64,000 bases of DNA from NCBI RefSeq assembly GCF_011751745.2, contig NZ_CP061170.1, forward strand, positions 2,232,001-2,296,000, given 5' to 3'. Made by a program: the position numbers and the translations under genes. The DNA comes from Paramicrobacterium fandaimingii. Its GTDB lineage: Bacteria > Actinomycetota > Actinomycetes > Actinomycetales > Microbacteriaceae. Position 1 is the stretch's first letter; each line of letters opens with the position of its first letter. The notes beneath the pieces are model-generated. The model worked only from the letters and a program-made list of their open reading frames with translations, was not told the origin of the DNA and did no database searches. Positions 18,578 to 27,500 of the stretch are shown piece by piece.

Positions 18578-19960
18578 TCAGCGAACAGAGACGTCGATCG
18601 GCTCCGACGCTGGTTTCGGCGCGGTAATCGTGAACGACGACACCGAGCCTCCACCCGCATAGCTCACGGCAGCGAGAACAGCGGCGTCTGGCGTGACGGT
18701 CACCGGGCCCTCGAGGGGAGAGACGTGGGACGCTTGCGCGTCGATCGTCACTGATTGCGAGCCGATTTCGACAGTCATCTCCGCGTCGCTGGGGTTGTGA
18801 AGCACGAGACTGCGCCCGGGCCCAGACGCCGCATCGACGACGAAGGGCGCGTCAAGATCCGGCGCCGCAGCGAACCACGAGAAATCTCCGGTTTTGTCAT
18901 CGGCAACGCTTGTTCGCGCCGCGGCGACGACAGGCTGGCTCGATTCGAGGTGGATGCTGTATCGCCCTGCGGGCAGGTCTCCCAGAGGGTATTCGCCCAC
19001 CGCGCCCGTGGCGACGTCGACGTCGATTGTCGACACGCTCTTCCCTGACTCGTCTGAGACGGTCGCAGAGACGTGAGTTGGCTTGCCGCTCGGAGAAAAG
19101 ACCCGCAACGAGGGGCGACGATCATCGTATTCCTGCGTCGACTTCTTGGGCTGGCCCGAGTAGATCTGCACACCGGGAATCGTCGTCGACACCGACGGGT
19201 CGGTGCCTCGACCCGCCATCTCAATGCCCGCGGGAACGAGACCTCGAATGGATGACTGCTGCACCCACGATTGAATGTCGGCTCCCGTGCTGGTCACGTG
19301 CACGACCGGCGTGATCGTGTTTGGGGCGATGCCCGCGAGAGTGACAACCTTCTGCGTTCCCGCTTCCACAAGAATCCCGAGCCCGTTTGGGCTGTCGATC
19401 GGCCCGTTCTCTCCGGTGACGACGATGTCGACAGTCGCGTCGACGCCGGAGGGATTGTTCAGCATCACGAGACTCGTGCGTCCGATGTCTGTCGATCCGG
19501 CGACAAGCCACGCCTCAGAGCTGGTCTCCTGACACTCGGCCGCGGCAAATCCCGCGAGGGTGTCAGAATCAACAGACTGAGATTGGCTCGCACCCATCGT
19601 GTCGGAGGGGCCCTCGGCCGGAAGCGTGAGAATGGCCGGACCGTGATCGTCTGAACTCACGTCAGGCGCATTCAGCCACGTCGGGGCGACAGCGCTTCCA
19701 TCGTCAGCCGAGGCAGCCAGCGTGGCATCGCCGACGGGAGTGAGCGCCGTCGCGGCTGCCGCGTCTTTGCCCACCTCGAGCAGACTCCCCGGGCAGACGC
19801 GCAGCTGGTCGGCGGCCTCGGGAGTCACGGTTGTCTGTGATGCATCGGCGCTGTAGTGCGGCAGATCGACGAGAAGCGCGGCACCAACGATGACGGCGAG
19901 CCCGAACGCCGTCGCGGCTCCTGCTCCGATGCGCATTCCGAAACGCAGTCGCTTATTCAC
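18578..19960 (-). CDS. DUF5719 family membrane-anchored protein
   Basis: 460 residues from the GTG at 19960, which has GGGAG 6 bases upstream; the ATG at 19966 sits directly on that site. One N-terminal membrane segment (about 10-32), then an outer domain with repeated beta-rich units (TSLVMLNNPSGVDATVDIVV, later SLVLHNPSDAEMTVEIGS) and a VCPGSL motif. DUF5719 proteins accompany the large glycosyltransferase gene upstream in actinobacteria. The start overlaps the end of that gene by 8 bases, so the two are translationally coupled. Likely acts at the outer face of the membrane; function is unknown. Confidence 0.82.
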   Translation of the reverse strand: MNKRLRFGMRIGAGAATAFGLAVIVGAALLVDLPHYSADASQTTVTPEAADQLRVCPGSLLEVGKDAAAATALTPVGDATLAASADDGSAVAPTWLNAPDVSSDDHGPAILTLPAEGPSDTMGASQSQSVDSDTLAGFAAAECQETSSEAWLVAGSTDIGRTSLVMLNNPSGVDATVDIVVTGENGPIDSPNGLGILVEAGTQKVVTLAGIAPNTITPVVHVTSTGADIQSWVQQSSIRGLVPAGIEMAGRGTDPSVSTTIPGVQIYSGQPKKSTQEYDDRRPSLRVFSPSGKPTHVSATVSDESGKSVSTIDVDVATGAVGEYPLGDLPAGRYSIHLESSQPVVAAARTSVADDKTGDFSWFAAAPDLDAPFVVDAASGPGRSLVLHNPSDAEMTVEIGSQSVTIDAQASHVSPLEGPVTVTPDAAVLAAVSYAGGGSVSSFTITAPKPASEPIDVSVR

Positions 19961-22946
19961 GGTCATCTCCCGTCTCATCCGTCTTCTCGGCCCCATCGTC
20001 CGTGGATCGTGCCGGCGGCTCCGCGCCGGGAAGCGTCACGACATCCGCCCACTCCGGTTCGGCCTCGGCATCCGGGTCCGCGAGGAAATCTTGATCATCG
20101 AGGGGATCGCGAACGACCATGCCCTCGTTGTTATCACGCCGTCCGACGGTGCGTGGGCTCATGCGCGCGGCCTCACGCGAGCTGCTCGTTGGAATGGCCA
20201 TGAGCAGCGCGATGAGCGTCATCGCGATAAGCGCGGCGAGCGAGAGAACCGTGCCGACAGAGCGCACATCTCCGGCCTCACGGCCCGTCACCTCGTCCGC
20301 GGTGCGCCACAGTGTTCCCACCTGGGTCACTCCGACGTTCTCGAGTTCGGCATTCGCGTCGAGGGCCGTCTCGGCACGGACCGCGATGGCCTGCTGCTCT
20401 TCGCTCGCTGAATCGGGCGTTGCGGTGAGCAGCAGAAACTCGATTCCTTGCTTCTGCAGGTCGGGGGTGAACGCGCGTCCGCTCACCGAGACGATGTTTC
20501 CGGTCAGACGGGCAAGGTCTCCGTTCGCGTCAGCGACGAGCGCACCGGTGTTCACCAGCGTCGATTGGCTGTCGAGAAACTCCCCCGTGCCTCGAATGAC
20601 CGTCGCAACAACGGTTCCGTCGTCTGTCGGCGTGATGCGCAGGGTGCCGAGCCCCGGGTCGCCATCGGCGGCGGCGGTGACATAGGCGGGAAGGGTTCGC
20701 CCGTCGCTCGACGCGATGGCACCCGCGCCGAGCGGCACGATCAGCAGGGCAGGGGCGGCAAGTGCGGCAACGGATATGCCGGAGACGATCGCGGGGATGC
20801 TCCCGCGGATTCTCAGGCTGTCGCAGGTCGACACGGCAGCGCCGACAATTCCAAGCCACATGAGGCTGAGTCCTGGGCCGGGCCAGATGCTCGTCGCCTC
20901 GACGCCGACGAAGGTGACGGCGATGTGCGCGGAGGCGAGCGCCGTGGCGAAGCCGAGCGCAGCGACGCCCCACAGGGCGACACGGCGCAACACGCCGGGA
21001 ATGAAGAGCCCGAAGAGACCCACGAGTGCAACGAGCCCCACCAAGACGGGCACGCCGACCTCGATCAGCGTTGGCGGCAGACCGAGGGCTGCCGCAGCAT
21101 CGCGCCATCCGGCCAGCCCCGCCTGGGGAAGTCCGAGAAGCAGATCGGTGACGCTGACATCGGGCGAGCCAAGCGGTTTGCCCGGGTCGGCGAGCAGGGC
21201 GAGCCAGCGACCGCCCACAACGCCCTGCTGCCAGATGAGCGGTCCGAACAGCGCGAGAAGCGGCACGGGAATGAACAGCACGCGGCCGAAACGAGCACGC
21301 GCGATCAGCACAGCGGCGAGCCACAGAATGAGCAGGGCGGGAATCAGAGACGGCGCGCAGGCCGCGACAAGGGCGAGCACGAGGGATGCCGCTGCAGCGG
21401 CACCCCACGAGCGCGCCGCAACGACGCCCGCCGAGAAGAGCACGGGAAGCAGAATGTGCGCAAGGACGGCCGCCGGCCGCCCCTCCGCGAGGGCAAGCAG
21501 GAACGCGGGCGACAACGTCCACGCGATGGCGCCGAGGTTGCGGTAGCCGCTGCGCTCGGTGAGTCGCGTTGCGGCGAACCAGGCGGTGAGCGTCGCGAGG
21601 GGCAGCGCGAGAATCCAGAGAATGATGAGCGAATACGATGGCTGCCAGAAGGTGAGAGTGCCGAGAATCGCAAGCACAACGGCGAACGGATCGGCCGCGC
21701 CGACGAAGCCATCGCCGACACTTCGCCAGCCGTACCCGATGTTCTGCCATAGACCCCAGACATCATCGCTGAGCGGAAGCAGGCCACCGCCAGACAGCGT
21801 GGTCGCGGGAACAAACCTGATGAACAGGATCGCCCCGACGACGACCGACGCCAGAAGAATCCACCCACCGCCGCCCGTGAAGAACCGCAGATCGCCTCTC
21901 TCGACGGACCCGAGGGGAACGCCATCTTCTCGCTCGAGACGTTTGCGTCGAGTGTGCTCTCGGGTTGAAATCTTGAGATCGGCGAGTGCTGACCAGCCGA
22001 CAACCTTTGCCGAGGCGAGCCGTCTGCGCGCAGCGGGCACGTGCGTCCCCCCGAATGCGACCCAGGCAGCGGCACGAAACTCCGCTGCGATCAGTTCTGG
22101 CTGCTTTCGAATGAGCAGCCAGATCGACCGCACGATTGCGAGCGGAATCAGCAGAAGCCAGGTCCAGAAGACGGAAACGGCGGGCGCGTACACGAGACGG
22201 CGGTGGAGTTCCGCGGCTCTCGCCAACCGTGCGCGCTTGTATTTGACGCTCCATCGACGCGACCGCGGCGCACCGGCGATTCCATCACCGGAGACGGCGA
22301 CTGTCGATCCCGGCGCGAGAACGACGCGCTTTCCGGTGAGACGAGCGCGAATGCAGAAGTCGAGGCCGTCGTCGATGGGCCCGAGAGCCGGGTCGAAGCC
22401 GTCAAGGTCACGCCACACCGTTCGGCGCACGAGCATGCCGGGCGAGGCAACGGCAAGAACATCGCTCATCGTGTCGTACTGACCCTGATCGAGCTGATCG
22501 TCGACGTACGTGACGGTCTTGCCGTGCGTCGTCACCGTTTCGCCGACTCCTCTGAGTCGAGAAGCGTCATTCCAGTCGACCAGCTTCGGGCCGGCGACCG
22601 CCGCGGAGGGCGCCGTCTCAAAGCGAGCCAGCAGCCGCTCAAGCGCTCTCTTCTGTGGGGCGTTGTCTTGAGCAAGGAGCCAGAGAAACTCGTCGTCGCT
22701 CTCGGGGTCGGCGAGGGTGCGTTCCCCCTCGGCGAGCGCCCTGCCGAAGGTCAGCTGCTCTTTCGAGGTGACGAGCCGATCAACGCGGCGTTCCTCAAGG
22801 AGCCCCCGCACCTCGTCAGAGGCGTCGAAGGCGATGGCGACCACCGCATCGGCGCGACGCGTCTGTTCGTCGAGCGCGTCGAGGGTGCGGCGCAGGTGCT
22901 CGACGTCGCGATGGGCGACGACGAGTGCAGTGACTCGTGTTTCCAT
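19953..22946 (-). CDS. Family 2 glycosyltransferase fused to a large membrane domain
   Basis: 997 residues. Residues 1-240 form a GT-A domain (VTALVVAHRDVEHLRRTLDAL, later PIDDGLDFCIRARLTGKRV). The metal-binding DxD position reads AQDNAP, where many relatives have two consecutive aspartates. Membrane helices start near 255; a dozen or so occupy about 370-890. The end is an acidic cytoplasmic tail. Such fusions sit beside whiB2 and DUF5719 in actinobacteria and probably transfer a sugar to a cell-surface glycan. It is coupled to the DUF5719 gene by an 8-base overlap; donor and acceptor are unknown. Confidence 0.83.
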   Translation of the reverse strand: METRVTALVVAHRDVEHLRRTLDALDEQTRRADAVVAIAFDASDEVRGLLEERRVDRLVTSKEQLTFGRALAEGERTLADPESDDEFLWLLAQDNAPQKRALERLLARFETAPSAAVAGPKLVDWNDASRLRGVGETVTTHGKTVTYVDDQLDQGQYDTMSDVLAVASPGMLVRRTVWRDLDGFDPALGPIDDGLDFCIRARLTGKRVVLAPGSTVAVSGDGIAGAPRSRRWSVKYKRARLARAAELHRRLVYAPAVSVFWTWLLLIPLAIVRSIWLLIRKQPELIAAEFRAAAWVAFGGTHVPAARRRLASAKVVGWSALADLKISTREHTRRKRLEREDGVPLGSVERGDLRFFTGGGGWILLASVVVGAILFIRFVPATTLSGGGLLPLSDDVWGLWQNIGYGWRSVGDGFVGAADPFAVVLAILGTLTFWQPSYSLIILWILALPLATLTAWFAATRLTERSGYRNLGAIAWTLSPAFLLALAEGRPAAVLAHILLPVLFSAGVVAARSWGAAAAASLVLALVAACAPSLIPALLILWLAAVLIARARFGRVLFIPVPLLALFGPLIWQQGVVGGRWLALLADPGKPLGSPDVSVTDLLLGLPQAGLAGWRDAAAALGLPPTLIEVGVPVLVGLVALVGLFGLFIPGVLRRVALWGVAALGFATALASAHIAVTFVGVEATSIWPGPGLSLMWLGIVGAAVSTCDSLRIRGSIPAIVSGISVAALAAPALLIVPLGAGAIASSDGRTLPAYVTAAADGDPGLGTLRITPTDDGTVVATVIRGTGEFLDSQSTLVNTGALVADANGDLARLTGNIVSVSGRAFTPDLQKQGIEFLLLTATPDSASEEQQAIAVRAETALDANAELENVGVTQVGTLWRTADEVTGREAGDVRSVGTVLSLAALIAMTLIALLMAIPTSSSREAARMSPRTVGRRDNNEGMVVRDPLDDQDFLADPDAEAEPEWADVVTLPGAEPPARSTDDGAEKTDETGDDRE

Positions 22947-23007
22947 ATGCGCTCAGCTTATGTCGGCTTGCTCGGCTGAGCCGTTGCGGCGCGCCAATTA
23001 ACGAAGT

Positions 23008-23045
23008 GGGGGCGCTGTCAATGCAGATGCATCTCCAGCGCCCCG
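23008..23045 (-). terminator. Candidate whiB terminator hairpin
   Basis: On the minus strand GGGGCGCTG (23044-23036) pairs with CAGCGCCCC (23017-23009) around a loop holding the palindrome AGATGCATCT. It lies 21 bases after the whiB stop. Thymines follow only loosely. Confidence 0.6.
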
Positions 23046-23065
23046 CTTTCGCGCAGCTGAACGCG

Positions 23066-23386
23066 TCAGCTCGCCTGCTTCTTGAGCCTGCGGCGTTCGC
23101 GCTCTGACAGCCCTCCCCAAATGCCGAAGCGCTCGTCGTTCATAAGCGCATACTCAAGACATTCAGATCGCACTTCGCAACTGTCGCAGATGCGTTTTGC
23201 ATCTCGAGTCGAGCCGCCCTTTTCTGGAAAGAACGCCTCTGGATCAGTCTGCGCGCAGAGCGCATCTGCCTGCCATGCCAACGGATTGTCATCATCGACG
23301 TCCCGTCGAACTCCAGGGACCCCCAACTGAATCGGGTCAACGAACCAGTCATCGGGAACTCCGGAACGATATTCTGGCAATGCCAT
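23066..23386 (-). CDS. whiB2: WhiB family iron-sulfur regulator, WhiB2/WhmD type
   Basis: 106 residues. The four cluster cysteines are C44, C67, C70 and C76 (C-x22-C-x2-C-x5-C), followed by the GIWGG turn at 88-92 and a basic C-terminal tail RERRRLKK that contacts DNA. In mycobacteria and Streptomyces this subgroup (WhiB2/WhmD/WhiB) controls septation. Its place by the GT2, DUF5719, DUF3499 and manB genes supports the WhiB2 assignment. GGGGAG lies upstream of the ATG. The promoter and a leader hairpin are annotated separately. Confidence 0.93.
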   Translation of the reverse strand: MALPEYRSGVPDDWFVDPIQLGVPGVRRDVDDDNPLAWQADALCAQTDPEAFFPEKGGSTRDAKRICDSCEVRSECLEYALMNDERFGIWGGLSERERRRLKKQAS

Positions 23387-23413
23387 ACCGTCTCCCCACC
23401 TTGTGTTACCCGC

Positions 23414-23433
23414 AACACGCCGGTTGGCGTGTT
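23414..23433 (-). promoter_or_regulatory. Hairpin in the whiB2 leader
   Basis: AACACGCC and GGCGTGTT pair perfectly (8 bp) around a 4-base loop, midway between the predicted transcription start near 23436 and the ATG at 23386. It could stabilise the message or act in attenuation. Confidence 0.5.
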
Positions 23434-23442
23434 CTTCAGTAA

Positions 23443-23471
23443 ATTACACCCCTGTAATTCGATTCGGTCAA
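23443..23471 (-). promoter_or_regulatory. whiB2 promoter
   Basis: On the minus strand -35 TTGACC (23471-23466), a 17-base spacer and -10 TGTAAT (23448-23443). This is the best sigma-70-type match noticed in the window. It predicts a leader of about 50 bases. Confidence 0.75.
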
Positions 23472-23481
23472 GTCGCAGATG

Positions 23482-23512
23482 GTAAACCCTCAACTCACTA
23501 TCGAGGGTTTAC
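23482..23512 (-). terminator. Inverted repeat between galE end and whiB2 promoter
   Basis: GTAAACCCTC (23482-23491) and GAGGGTTTAC (23503-23512) are perfect 10-bp arms around 11 bases. It lies 19 bases after the galE stop and 11 bases upstream of the whiB2 -35. It may be the galE terminator, an operator for whiB2, or both. Confidence 0.55.
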
Positions 23513-23530
23513 GACTCGCCCCGAGTTCTC

Positions 23531-24493
23531 TCATTGTGCTGTGCGTCGTGCTTCCCACGCGCTCGACACCATGTCGGCGAGGCTGTGGCGCATCGTCCAG
23601 TCGAGGTCGCGAGCGGCGCGCGCGCCCGTCGAAACGATGCGTGCGGGGTCACCGAGGCGGCGAGGGGCAATCTGCGGAGTGAAGTCGATCTTTGTCACGT
23701 CAGCCACCGTCTGCATGATCTCGCCAACGGAGACGCCGTCACCCGAGCCGAGGTTGTACACGGGCTCGATCGGCTCACCGGCGTCGAGGCGCTTGGCCGC
23801 CGCGACGTGCGATGCCGCAAGATCGGCGACGTGAATGTAGTCGCGTACGCAGGTGCCGTCTGGCGTCGCATAGTCGTTTCCGTTGATGCGCGGCGTCTGC
23901 CCGCCGAGCAATGCGTCGAACACGAGGGGAAACAGGTTGTGCGGGCTCGTGTCATAGACATCGGAGTACCCGGAGCCGACCACGTTGAAGTAGCGAAGCG
24001 AGGTGTGGGCGAGGCCCGTGGCAATTGCTTCGTCCCGCAGCATCCATTCGCCGATCAGTTTGGACTCGCCGTACGGTGACTCGGGAGATTTCGGAGTGTC
24101 TTCCGTGACGAGATCGACGTCGGGGGTTCCGTACACGGCGGCGCTCGACGAAAAAACGACTTTGCGCACAGCGGAATTCTGCATGGCCTGAAGAAGCACG
24201 GCGGTGCCCGTGACGTTCTGCTCATAGGTGTGAAGCGGCTTCTGAACGGAGACTCCCGCATATTTGAAGCCGGCGACGTGCACAACCCCTGTGACGTTGT
24301 GCTCGGCGAATGTGCGCTCGAGCAGGTCGCGGTCAAGGATTGAGCCGCGCACGAACGGAACCGATTCGGGAACGAATGATTCGTGGCCGCTGGAGAGGTT
24401 GTCGAGAACAACGACGTCGATTCCCTCGGCGCCAAAAGCCCGAACGACGTGCGCGCCAATGTACCCGGCGCCTCCGGTGACCAACCAGGCCAT
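23531..24493 (-). CDS. galE: UDP-glucose 4-epimerase
   Basis: 320 residues. The NAD-binding loop is TGGAGYIGAHVVRAF at 6-20, and the catalytic tyrosine-lysine pair is in SPYGESKLIGEWML (YxxxK). The substrate block TRDYIHVADLA-like VRDYIHVADLAASH follows. It interconverts UDP-glucose and UDP-galactose for cell-wall and extracellular glycan synthesis. GGAGGGCAC precedes the ATG. It lies upstream of whiB2 on the same strand but with a terminator-like repeat between, so probably a single-gene transcript. Divergent from hrpA. Confidence 0.94.
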   Translation of the reverse strand: MAWLVTGGAGYIGAHVVRAFGAEGIDVVVLDNLSSGHESFVPESVPFVRGSILDRDLLERTFAEHNVTGVVHVAGFKYAGVSVQKPLHTYEQNVTGTAVLLQAMQNSAVRKVVFSSSAAVYGTPDVDLVTEDTPKSPESPYGESKLIGEWMLRDEAIATGLAHTSLRYFNVVGSGYSDVYDTSPHNLFPLVFDALLGGQTPRINGNDYATPDGTCVRDYIHVADLAASHVAAAKRLDAGEPIEPVYNLGSGDGVSVGEIMQTVADVTKIDFTPQIAPRRLGDPARIVSTGARAARDLDWTMRHSLADMVSSAWEARRTAQ

Positions 24494-24573
24494 GTGCCCT
24501 CCTCGAAATCATGACGGGGATGCTCGCCCCGCAACGAGCATAGCGACGACACAGCCGGGCAGCCACACGCGGC

Positions 24574-24579
24574 TAGAAT
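24574..24579 (+). promoter_or_regulatory. -10 element (TAGAAT) for hrpA
   Basis: TAGAAT lies 8 bases before the ATG at 24588. A GGAGAG sits in between but would be mostly untranscribed if initiation follows the usual spacing. Confidence 0.45.
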
Positions 24580-24587
24580 GGAGAGCT

Positions 24588-27500
24588 ATGTCATTTTCGA
24601 TCTCGTACCCGCCTGAGCTGCCCGTCAGCCAGATGCGCGACGACATCGCCGCGGCGATCCGCGATCATCAAGTCGTGATCGTCGCGGGAGCAACGGGTTC
24701 GGGCAAGACCACCCAGCTGCCCAAGATCTGCCTCGAGCTAGGCCGCGACTCAATCGGGCACACACAGCCGCGGCGCCTCGCGGCGCGAACGATCGCCGAG
24801 CGCATCGCCGACGAGCTCGGCTCCGAGCTCGGAAGCACGGTCGGCTACCAGGTGCGCTTCACCGACCGCGTGTCGAAAGACACCCGCATCAAGCTGATGA
24901 CAGACGGCATTCTGCTCAATGAGATTCACCGAGACCGGATGCTGCGCGCCTACGACACCATCATCATCGACGAGGCGCACGAGCGAAGTCTCAACATCGA
25001 TTTTCTGCTCGGCTATTTCAAGCGCCTGCTGCCCCAGCGTCCCGACCTCAAACTCATCATCACGTCGGCGACGATCGATCCCGAGAGCTTCTCGCGGCAC
25101 TTCGACGACGCTCCCATCGTCGAGGTCTCCGGCCGCACCTACCCCGTTGAGATTCGGTATCGCCCTCTCGTCGCCGACGACGACAGCGACGACGCTGACG
25201 ACGAAGACGCCTCGCATTCGTCGACAGACGAGCGAACCGTCGTCGACGGCATCAGCGACGCGCTCGACGAGCTCGCCGCAGAGTCACTCGGCGACGTTCT
25301 CGTGTTTCTCAGCGGCGAGGCCGAAATTCGGGATGCCGCCGATGCGCTGCGCAGCAAATTCGCTCACGAGCGCGGCGGCGTCACCGAAGTGCTCCCCCTC
25401 TATGGGAGATTGAGCTCGGCCGATCAGCACAAGGTGTTTCAACCGAGCACGCTCGTCGGCGTCAAGAGACGAGTCGTGCTCGCAACGAACGTCGCCGAGA
25501 CGAGCCTCACCGTTCCCGGCATCCGCTTTGTGATCGATGCCGGAACAGCACGCGTCTCGCGCTACAGCGCGCGGTCGAAGGTTCAGCGCCTTCCGATCGA
25601 GCCGATCTCGCAGGCGTCGGCGAGTCAGCGCTCGGGGCGCTCGGGTCGCACAAGTTCCGGAATCGCGATCCGTCTCTACTCCGAAGACGACTTTGCACGA
25701 CGCCCGGAGTTCACCGAGCCGGAGATTCTGCGCACAAACCTCGCCGCCGTGATTCTGCAGATGGTTTCGCTCGGCCTCGGCGAAATTCAGGAGTTTCCGT
25801 TTCTGCAGCCGCCCGATTCCCGCGGCATCAAAGACGGCGTCGATCTGCTCACCGAGCTCGGCGCTCTGAAGGGGGGAGAATCGGTCGAGAAGCAGCTGCG
25901 CCTCACGTCGGTCGGTCGGGATCTGTCGCGCCTGCCGATCGATCCTCGCTTCGCGCGCATGGTCGTCGAGTCGAAGCAGTGGAACACGTCTCGCGAGGTG
26001 CTGGTGATCGTCGCTGCGCTCACCATTCAAGACCCGCGCGAGCGCCCGCTCGAAAAGCGCCAGCAGGCAGACGAGCTGCACGGCAGATTCACCGATCCGA
26101 CAAGTGATTTCCTCTCGCTTCTCGGCCTCTGGAACTACCTCGAGAAGCAGCAGCGCGAGCTCTCGTCAAGCGCGTTCCGACGCCTGTGCAAACGCGAGTT
26201 TCTCAACTACCTTCGCGTGCGCGAATGGCAAGACGTCGTCAGGCAGCTGCGTCGGCTGGCAAAGCCACTCGGGCTGACAATCGGAGACCCGGCGGCGAAC
26301 CCTGACGGCATCCATCGGTCCCTTCTTGCCGGTTTGCTCTCGCATATCGGTCTGAAGGATGCCGCGGCAGCATCCGCTCGCAAGGGCCAGCGTTCCGGCG
26401 GGCCGCCGAAGAAGGGCGACTACATCGGCGCCCGCAATACGCGGTTCGTGCTCTTTCCGGGTTCAGCGCTGGCGAAGAAGCAGCCAAACGCGGTGATGAG
26501 CGCCGAACTCGTCGAAACCAGCAGGCTCTTCGCCCGTACGAATGCCGCGATCGATCCCGCCTGGGCCGAGCAGATCGCCGGCGACCTCTGCAAGCGCAGC
26601 TATTCAGAGCCGCATTGGGAGAAGAAGCAGGGCTCCGTCGTCGCCTTTGAGAAGGTGACGCTCTTCGGGGTGCCGATCGTTCCGCGTCGGCGCATGCAGT
26701 ATGCGCGCATCGACAAGGCGCTCTGCCGCGAGCTGTTCATCAGACACGCCCTCGTCGCCGGCGAGTGGGAGTCTCCGCAGTCGTTTGACAGGGCGAACAC
26801 CCGGCTGCGGCGCGAACTCGCTCAGGTAGAGGAACGCACACGCCGGCGCGACATTCTGTTCGACGACGAGGCTGTCTTCGATTTCTACGACGCCAGGGTG
26901 CCAGCAGACGTCGTGTCGACGCGCACGTTCGAGGGCTGGTGGCGCACGACGCGCGAAGCCACTCCCGATCTGCTCACGATGAGTCCTGACGATCTGCTTC
27001 CCGCCGACGTTCCGACAATTGACGAGCAGGCATTTCCGCCATCATGGCGGCAGGGAGACCAGACCCTCACGCTCAGCTACCGGTTCGAGCCGGGCGCCGA
27101 GGGCGACGGCGTCACCGCCACCGTTCCGCTCGCCCTGCTGCCCCGCCTCTCCCCCGCTGGCTTCGACTGGCAGGTGCCCGGATTGCGCCACGACCTTGTC
27201 ACGTCGCTCATCAAGTCGCTTCCCAAACCGCTGCGGCGCAACATCGTTCCTGCGGCCGATTGGGCGACGAAGCTGATGGCGGAGCTCCCCGATACCCCAC
27301 CAGAGCCGGAATCGACGGATGCAGACACGCTCATGGCGTCGCTGGCCATTGCTGTGAAACGCCTGGCCTACATGCCGATCGACGCGACGGACTTCGACGT
27401 CGATCGCGTGCCCGATCATCTCAAGATCACGTTCCGCGTTGTCGATGAGAAAGGGCGCGACGTCGCGGCATCCAAAGATCTGCGCAAGCTGCAGCAGCGC

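Noticed and set aside
24264..24587. An extended hrpA start inside galE
   Set aside because: The extension is an antisense shadow of galE; a -10 and the conserved N-terminus place the start at 24588.
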